A stretch of 64,000 nucleotides of DNA from Shouchella rhizosphaerae (lineage in GTDB: Bacteria; Bacillota; Bacilli; Bacillales; Bacillaceae_D). Location: contig NZ_FRBS01000006.1 in NCBI RefSeq assembly GCF_900142675.1, forward strand, positions 186,001 to 250,000, written 5' to 3'. A program made the position numbers and the translations under genes. Within the stretch, counting starts at the first letter, position 1; each line of letters opens with the position of its first letter. This document shows, in pieces, positions 58,793-64,000 of the stretch. Under the pieces are notes generated by a model. The model did no database searches. It had not been told where the DNA came from and worked only from the letters and a program-made list of their open reading frames with translations.

Positions 58793-60541
58793 ATGAAAGG
58801 GAGACGGCTGCGCAGCCGCGCAAGATACCAAATTTTCAACCGGATTTTGGCCATGTATTCGATTATTATTTTGCTTGTTATTAGCTTGCTCGTCGTGCTG
58901 ATCGCAAAATATGTAGCGGATGACTTCATAACTAGATCCCTTGAAGCCAATGAAAAACAAGTCGAAGCTCTGGCGGTTTATATGGCTGAACGGGAACGCT
59001 CGCTTGCAACTCACTTACGGGAATTGTATTTTTATCCAGAGCTTGTCGAGTCGATAGCTGTTGCCTTAAAAAATGACCCTGAAACGTATTTGGAATACAG
59101 ACTGGATCAATACTCACTGCAGCGCTCATTTGTGCCAAGCAACGTCGAATCGTTTATGCGCGGATTTTATTATGGAGACGGCGCCATTGATGCCATCACC
59201 TTGACCAGTTATGAAACGGATCAAGTATATGCCTATGTGTTTCAATATGCGAATTGGAACCGGATTCAAAATGAGGGAGAGCAGCAAGCGATTACTTTAA
59301 CGCGGCCCATTAATGATGGTTCCTCGACAACTGGGATTGGCCAGCTTACTGCTTATTATAGCAGTGAAGCATTGCGGCAAGCTGTAGCGTCTGCGAACAA
59401 TGTCGGCTTCCTTCAAATGCATAAAGAAGACGGAACGCTTTTATTTACCAACAGGCCTGATCCGTTTGAATTGCCACAAGAAGAGGACTCGGGGCCTGTT
59501 TACAAAGAAATGGTGAAAAACGGCGAAATTTTCTACTACAAAGTAGAGCAGGACGCAGACAGAGGTCTCTATTATGTAGGAGTGGTGCCACGGTCTGAAA
59601 TTACGGAATTGAGTTCCCTCGTATACGCCACCATTGCATTATTAATAGCCGTTGCGTGTGTAACAGTTGCTGTTGGTTATTTCGTCATGCGCCGCTATGC
59701 TAGGCGGATGCAACGGATTGAGGCATCGATGCAGCTTGTTGAGCAAGGAGATCTATCGGCGCGGATTGACATGAGCTTGCAAAATAAAAAAGACGAGCTA
59801 GGTTCGATTGCCGGGAATTTCAATCGAATGCTAGACGAATTAAAGCGCTATATAGACAAATCCTATGTACTCGAATTAAAAAAGCAAGAGGCTGAAATGA
59901 GGGCGCTGCAGGCGCAAATGAATCCCCATTTTCTCTATAATACGCTGGAGGCAATCCGTATGAAAGCGGTGATTGAGGGTGCCACTGATGCTGGCGCAAT
60001 GACATTCCATTTAGCTTCAATTATGCGGTATGCATTATCGGAAAACCGCAGCGCTACGTTAGGCGAAGAATTAGAACATACGAAGCAGTATATGGCGTTA
60101 ATGGAACAACGGTATCGGCATGCGCTTACGGTTGAATATGAAGTTGATTCCTCCTTGTTAATGGACAGTATCTTAAGATTTAGTTTGCAGCCATTAGCGG
60201 AAAATTACATGATCCATGGTTTTATGCCTGACAAAAAGGACAATCGGCTGCATATCTCCATTCAGAAAAAGGAACATGTGTTGACGATTGTTGTATGCGA
60301 CAACGGCAAAGGCATGGCCAGTGAGCGCCTAGAAGCAATAAAAGCGAAGCTGCGTGAGGAAGAGTACCAACACATCGAGCAGTCTATTGGTTTGGCCAAC
60401 ATCCATAAACGGTTTCAGCTAGAATATGGACAGCCATACGGGTTATCCATCCATAGTGTTGCTGACGAGGGCACTTCTGTGCAACTAACATGTCCTTTAG
60501 AGAGGGAGGAGAGCGATTGTGATGAGAGTCCTGCTTGTTGA
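58793..60541 (+). CDS. YesM-type sensor histidine kinase
   Basis: A 582-residue membrane kinase: TM1 about 18-42, extracellular sensor about 43-275, TM2 about 277-300, HAMP to about 355, then a His_kinase domain with the phosphorylated His379 in QAQMNPHFLYNTLEAIR and an ATPase domain with LQPLAENYMIHG and CDNGKGM. The ATG at 58793 has AGGTGG 7 bases upstream. It overlaps the response regulator by 20 bases. By context it senses the glycan or its bound form and switches on the locus. Confidence 0.92.
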   Translation: MKGRRLRSRARYQIFNRILAMYSIIILLVISLLVVLIAKYVADDFITRSLEANEKQVEALAVYMAERERSLATHLRELYFYPELVESIAVALKNDPETYLEYRLDQYSLQRSFVPSNVESFMRGFYYGDGAIDAITLTSYETDQVYAYVFQYANWNRIQNEGEQQAITLTRPINDGSSTTGIGQLTAYYSSEALRQAVASANNVGFLQMHKEDGTLLFTNRPDPFELPQEEDSGPVYKEMVKNGEIFYYKVEQDADRGLYYVGVVPRSEITELSSLVYATIALLIAVACVTVAVGYFVMRRYARRMQRIEASMQLVEQGDLSARIDMSLQNKKDELGSIAGNFNRMLDELKRYIDKSYVLELKKQEAEMRALQAQMNPHFLYNTLEAIRMKAVIEGATDAGAMTFHLASIMRYALSENRSATLGEELEHTKQYMALMEQRYRHALTVEYEVDSSLLMDSILRFSLQPLAENYMIHGFMPDKKDNRLHISIQKKEHVLTIVVCDNGKGMASERLEAIKAKLREEEYQHIEQSIGLANIHKRFQLEYGQPYGLSIHSVADEGTSVQLTCPLEREESDCDESPAC

Positions 60542-62018
60542 TGATGAACCATTAATTGTTGAAGGATTACAACGTTTAATTAAGTGGGAGGAAATCGGCT
60601 GTGAAGTCATTGGCACAGCGCTTGATGGAAACGAGGCACTTGCCCGCTACAGCGAGCTCCCGTGCGACCTTGTTATTACCGATATTTGTATGCACCAATG
60701 TGACGGGTTAGAATTGATCAGGCAATGGAAGAACATCCAGCCTTCTACGCGATGGGTGGTGTTGTCTGGTTTCCAGGACTTTGAGTATGTCCAGAGCGGA
60801 TTAAAGCTAGGGATTGAAAACTATTTGCTTAAACCGGTTGATGACCGTGAATTAGTGGCGACCATAGCACAAGTAAAGCGGAAACGGGAGCATGAGCAGA
60901 AAGAGCAAGTGGCTGCGCTCATTTTGCGCGATAACGCTATATGGCGCTATTTAACGGGAGAGATGGGAAGGCAGCAATACGAAGAACGGATGCAGTTGTA
61001 TCGTCAACGCCAAAGCTCTTTTTTTAGGCAGCTACATGTACTTGCGGTTCCAGCCATCCACCACTTGGACGATCAAGCCATCCAGCGTTTTCAACAGCAA
61101 GCAGAAGCGGTCATTGCTCCAGGTGTTTGCTGCCGGACACCGGAAAATGATTTTTTGCTTCTGACAAACACAGCAGTGACAGAGAAAACCATCGCTTCAA
61201 TCATTGCTCTAGTCGACGACCTGTTCGCGGTTCCTTTTCTGCTTGTAAAAGGAGAGTGGGAACACAAAAGCTTGTCCCAGTTAACGAGAACATTGGATGT
61301 CGCCTCTGCATTTAAAACGAAACGCGCATTGTTTAACCAAACGGAAATCGTCACACAAAAGGAAGCGGTGCGGTTTTTGCAACAAGTGCCTGCTGAGAGC
61401 CGCGTCCACTATTCTCGTTTGCAAAAGCATTTAACGAACGGGGAGGTTCAAGAGGCGAAAGCATGGGCACAAGCGGCCATTGTCGGAAACGGCATCGATG
61501 GGGAGGCGGCCAGGCGAATCGCTGCAGAGGTGATATTAGTAACCGAACAAATGGGAAGTGAGCGTTCAGGCATAGCTGACATGCAACAATTATTCCAAGC
61601 GCCTATTCTTTCAGAGCTGCTAGACATCGTCAATGGCCTGATTGAACACAAAGCTGTCGAGTTGCAAAAAAAGCAGGAAGTCAGCCACGTCGTATTGCAA
61701 GAAGCGCTAGCCTACGTGGACGAGCATGTCGCATCCGATTTATCGCTCAAGCAATTGGGACAGCGCTTTTTTATAAACCCAATCTATTTAGGGCAACTGT
61801 TTCAACGGGAAATGGGGGTAAGTTTCTCTGAATACATCAACCAGAAAAGGATTGCACTGGCTAAGCAGCTACTAACCGAGACTAGGCGGAAAGCAGGAGA
61901 AATTGCAAAAGATGTCGGTTACGGGGATGCTACTTATTTTTACAAGCAATTTAAAAAGAAAGTCGGGGTAACCCCTAATGAATTTAGGCATGTTGTACGG
62001 CTAAGTGAAAACCCTTAA
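60522..62018 (+). CDS. YesN-type AraC response regulator
   Basis: A 498-residue DNA-binding response regulator. Receiver domain 1-120 with acceptor Asp54 in VITDICMHQCDG and Lys in LLKPVDDRE; a middle region of uncertain fold; C-terminal AraC double helix-turn-helix (about 395-495) with LSLKQLGQRFFINPIYLGQL and IAKDVGYGDATYFYKQFKKK. The ATG at 60522 is 9 bases after AGGGAGGAGAG. Partner of the kinase upstream. Repeats at 62025-62084 and near 54009 are its best candidate sites. Confidence 0.93.
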   Translation: MRVLLVDDEPLIVEGLQRLIKWEEIGCEVIGTALDGNEALARYSELPCDLVITDICMHQCDGLELIRQWKNIQPSTRWVVLSGFQDFEYVQSGLKLGIENYLLKPVDDRELVATIAQVKRKREHEQKEQVAALILRDNAIWRYLTGEMGRQQYEERMQLYRQRQSSFFRQLHVLAVPAIHHLDDQAIQRFQQQAEAVIAPGVCCRTPENDFLLLTNTAVTEKTIASIIALVDDLFAVPFLLVKGEWEHKSLSQLTRTLDVASAFKTKRALFNQTEIVTQKEAVRFLQQVPAESRVHYSRLQKHLTNGEVQEAKAWAQAAIVGNGIDGEAARRIAAEVILVTEQMGSERSGIADMQQLFQAPILSELLDIVNGLIEHKAVELQKKQEVSHVVLQEALAYVDEHVASDLSLKQLGQRFFINPIYLGQLFQREMGVSFSEYINQKRIALAKQLLTETRRKAGEIAKDVGYGDATYFYKQFKKKVGVTPNEFRHVVRLSENP

Positions 62019-62024
62019 TTCGTC

Positions 62025-62084
62025 CAATGAATGTAAACATTGTTCAGTATATGCGACGCAAATGCCTTGCTACAATGAATGTAA
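62025..62084 (+). repeat. Direct repeats CAATGAATGTAA before the ABC permeases
   Basis: The 12-mer occurs at 62025-62036 and 62073-62084, 48 bases apart, in the 97-base gap between the response regulator and the first permease. The second copy overlaps a TACAAT at 62071. Likely activator sites of an internal promoter. Confidence 0.6.
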
Positions 62085-62115
62085 GGGCTTTCTTAAAAGA
62101 AGAAAGGAGGCGGTC

Positions 62116-63045
62116 ATGAAACGTTTTATGAAACATCTCTATGATAACCGGGTATGGCTTGTAATGGTCCTCCCTGGAACGATTTGGTTTTTGTTGCTCG
62201 CTTATTTGCCGATGGCCGGCAATATATTGGCCTTTAAAGATTTTCGCTACCACCCAGACGGATTTATCGAAAGCATTCGTACAAGCGAATGGGTCGGGTG
62301 GGAGAATTTCCAGTTTCTTTTCTCAACAAGCGACGCCTGGATTATTACGAGAAATACAGTATTGTACAATGCTGTATTTATAGTGGTTGGCCTTATCTTA
62401 GCTGTGGCGTTAGCGATTTTACTCAGCCAACTTGTCAACCGGAAGCTCGCCAAGATCTACCAGACAGGCATGTTGTTTCCCCATTTCTTATCCTGGGTAG
62501 TCGTCAGTTACTTTGTGTTTACGTTTTTAAGCATGGATCGGGGATTAGCAAACACCATTTTAGGCTTTTTTAATATTCCTCCGATATCTTGGTACAATGA
62601 GCCTGCTTATTGGCCATTTGTATTAACGTTCATCAATTTTTGGAAAGGTGTTGGGTTTGCTAGCATTGTTTACTTAGCTGCCATTGCTGGAATCAACCGC
62701 GATTATTATGAAGCAGCGATGATTGATGGGGCAAACAAATGGCAACAAATTAAACATGTGACGCTGCCAGCGCTTATGCCACTCATTGTCATATTGACGA
62801 TTCTCGATATCGGTAAAATATTCAGTGCTGATTTCGGCTTGTTTTACCAAGTGCCCCGTGATTCCGGCACATTGTACTCGGTGACAAATGTCATCGATAC
62901 TTATGTGTACCGTGGGCTCATGCAAATGGGCGACATTAGTATGACGACGGCGGCTGGGCTATATCAAGCTTTTGTTGGTTTTCTTTTAGTGCTATTGACT
63001 AACTATATTGCCAAAAAGATAGATCCAGATTATGCGCTTTTTTAA
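62116..63045 (+). CDS. ABC sugar transporter permease 1 (LplB type)
   Basis: A 309-residue inner permease with six membrane helices (VWLVMVLPGTIWFLLLAYLP first) and the cytoplasmic EAA loop YYEAAMIDGANKWQQIKHVTLP, listed here as residues near 205-226. AAAGGAGG lies 6-7 bases before the ATG. LplB-type permeases serve oligosaccharide uptake; with the permease that follows it would form the channel for the imported glycan. The binding protein is not in the window. Confidence 0.92.
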   Translation: MKRFMKHLYDNRVWLVMVLPGTIWFLLLAYLPMAGNILAFKDFRYHPDGFIESIRTSEWVGWENFQFLFSTSDAWIITRNTVLYNAVFIVVGLILAVALAILLSQLVNRKLAKIYQTGMLFPHFLSWVVVSYFVFTFLSMDRGLANTILGFFNIPPISWYNEPAYWPFVLTFINFWKGVGFASIVYLAAIAGINRDYYEAAMIDGANKWQQIKHVTLPALMPLIVILTILDIGKIFSADFGLFYQVPRDSGTLYSVTNVIDTYVYRGLMQMGDISMTTAAGLYQAFVGFLLVLLTNYIAKKIDPDYALF

Positions 63046-63075
63046 AACGTTGTTGCCATTGAATGGAGGTGTCAA

Positions 63076-64000
63076 ATGGAGACGAACCGCGAGGCTGGGA
63101 AAATGACCGTTGCTCGCAAACGCAAGCAAGCAGGAAATGCCCACACATTTGGGCCAAAAACAAACGCCGTTATGGTCGTCATTCTTGGCTTGGCTGCGTT
63201 TATGTGCATCTTTCCGTTCCTTTATGTCATTGTTATTTCATTTACAGCTGAAGAATCGTTAGCATTAAATGGCTACCAACTGATCCCAGAGTCATGGTCA
63301 GTGGATGCGTATACGTATTTGTGGAATATGCGTGACCAGTTGCTGCAATCGTATGGCATTACTATTGTGGTAACGGTTCTAGGAACAATCATCAGCGTGT
63401 CGATGATTGCCCTTTATTCTTATGCGATCTCACGGCCGCAGTTTCGCTACCGCAAGTTTTTTACATTTTTTGCATTCTTCACGATGTTGTTCGGAGCAGG
63501 GCTTGTTCCGCTGTATATCGTCGTTTCACAAGTGCTTGGCCTTCGCAACACGATTTGGGCGCTCATTATTCCACTTGCGATGAATGCGTTTTACATCATT
63601 ATCATGCGCACTTTTTTTATGCGCTCCGTACCGGAGTCGATTCTGGAGTCGGCGCGCATTGATGGGGCTGGGGAATGGCGGATATTTTTTAAAATTGTTG
63701 CCCCGTTGGCTGTTCCTGGTATTGCCACCATTGCGCTGTTCACAACGCTTGGTTACTGGAACGACTGGTTTAATGCATTGCTGTTTATAGACAACCCAGA
63801 CTTGGTACCGCTGCAGTCGCTATTGATGAGGATTGAAAACAATATGGAATTCATGCGGCAAAACACCCAATTAGGTGCAGCGGCGCACCAAATTTATTCA
63901 ACGATCCCGCAAGATGCCGCTAAGATGGCAATGGTAGTCATCGCGACATTGCCGATCGCTGTTTCCTACCCGTTTTTTCAAAAGTATTTCATTAGCGGCC
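63076..64000 (+). CDS. ABC sugar transporter permease 2 (LplC/YtcP type), 3' end outside window
   Basis: At least 308 residues in frame from the ATG at 63076 to the window edge. An N-terminal helix (AVMVVILGLAAFMCIFPFLY), further helices such as FFTMLFGAGLVPLYIVVSQV, and the EAA loop ESILESARIDGAGEWRIFFK. GGAGGTG precedes the ATG. Ends around IAVSYPFFQKYF, where LplC-type proteins have only a few residues left, so little is missing. Confidence 0.92.
   Translation, partial: METNREAGKMTVARKRKQAGNAHTFGPKTNAVMVVILGLAAFMCIFPFLYVIVISFTAEESLALNGYQLIPESWSVDAYTYLWNMRDQLLQSYGITIVVTVLGTIISVSMIALYSYAISRPQFRYRKFFTFFAFFTMLFGAGLVPLYIVVSQVLGLRNTIWALIIPLAMNAFYIIIMRTFFMRSVPESILESARIDGAGEWRIFFKIVAPLAVPGIATIALFTTLGYWNDWFNALLFIDNPDLVPLQSLLMRIENNMEFMRQNTQLGAAAHQIYSTIPQDAAKMAMVVIATLPIAVSYPFFQKYFISG

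Noticed and set aside
63063-63251. Separate 62-codon frame at the start of the second permease
   Set aside because: It is a shadow in another frame; the true permease frame opens at 63076 and runs to the window edge.
1-64000. CRISPR arrays, IS elements, tRNA or rRNA genes, phage modules
   Set aside because: I found no regularly spaced repeats, transposase motifs or RNA-gene signatures. The accessory block at 20551-26228 has no visible integrase or attachment repeats.

Overview
The window looks like a chromosome segment of an alkaliphilic low-to-mid GC Bacillaceae, most like the Shouchella (formerly Bacillus) clausii group. Reasons: strong AGGAGG-type ribosome binding sites, CcpA-like cre boxes, PTS and PRD regulators, YesMN-type two-component genes, and a pdxST pair divergent from a MocR-type pdxR, an arrangement studied in B. 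clausii. No rRNA, tRNA, IS element or CRISPR array was seen. Almost everything is carbohydrate or organic-acid catabolism, each block carrying its own regulator.

Layout. 1-3040: end of a hexuronate operon (uxaA, uxaB). 3243-8558: an operon with a PRD regulator, a ketose-bisphosphate aldolase, split fructose-type PTS EIIA/EIIB/EIIC and a D-lyxose isomerase-like cupin. 8683-12012: a small lipoprotein, then pdxR divergent from pdxST. 12027-16591: a sigma-54 activator divergent from an AtuA-family large/small pair and a CitMHS carrier, with a -24/-12 promoter and two phased upstream repeats. 16766-20539: a chemoreceptor, then a leader-type region with promoter, 11-residue peptide, hairpins and two terminators, then a MATE efflux gene.

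20551-26228 is an accessory block: a broken lipoprotein copy, a TPR protein, a Nudix hydrolase, two near-identical tandem lipoproteins, a 664-residue protein with an N-terminal lipase-like domain and long helical C-terminus, and a small helical partner. It resembles in layout the type VII lipase toxin/lipoprotein immunity loci of Staphylococcus (inference). 26247-33888 is an aldarate/sugar-acid regulon: an FCD-type GntR regulator, KdgD, an aldehyde dehydrogenase, a TctABC-type transporter and a divergent UxuA-like enzyme. Three of its promoters share one design, a TTGTNNNACAA operator on the -10 box. 33985-38594 holds a second GntR gene with a CynX-like exporter, a cytidine deaminase-like gene, a broken serine hydrolase and a pentapeptide-repeat protein.

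38633-44074 is a cellobiose-type PTS operon (IIB, IIC, IIA, 6-phospho-beta-glucosidase, LicR-like regulator). 44350-47075 has TetR, SDR, GyrI-like and secreted hypothetical genes. 47258-64000 is a host or environmental glycan locus: a second GH1 enzyme, two different GH38 alpha-mannosidases, a secreted GH85 endo-beta-N-acetylglucosaminidase, a GH125 alpha-1,6-mannosidase, a DUF624 protein, a YesMN-type two-component system and two ABC permeases, the last running off the window. Read together, the secreted GH85 would release high-mannose N-glycans, the ABC system would import them and the cytoplasmic mannosidases would trim them.
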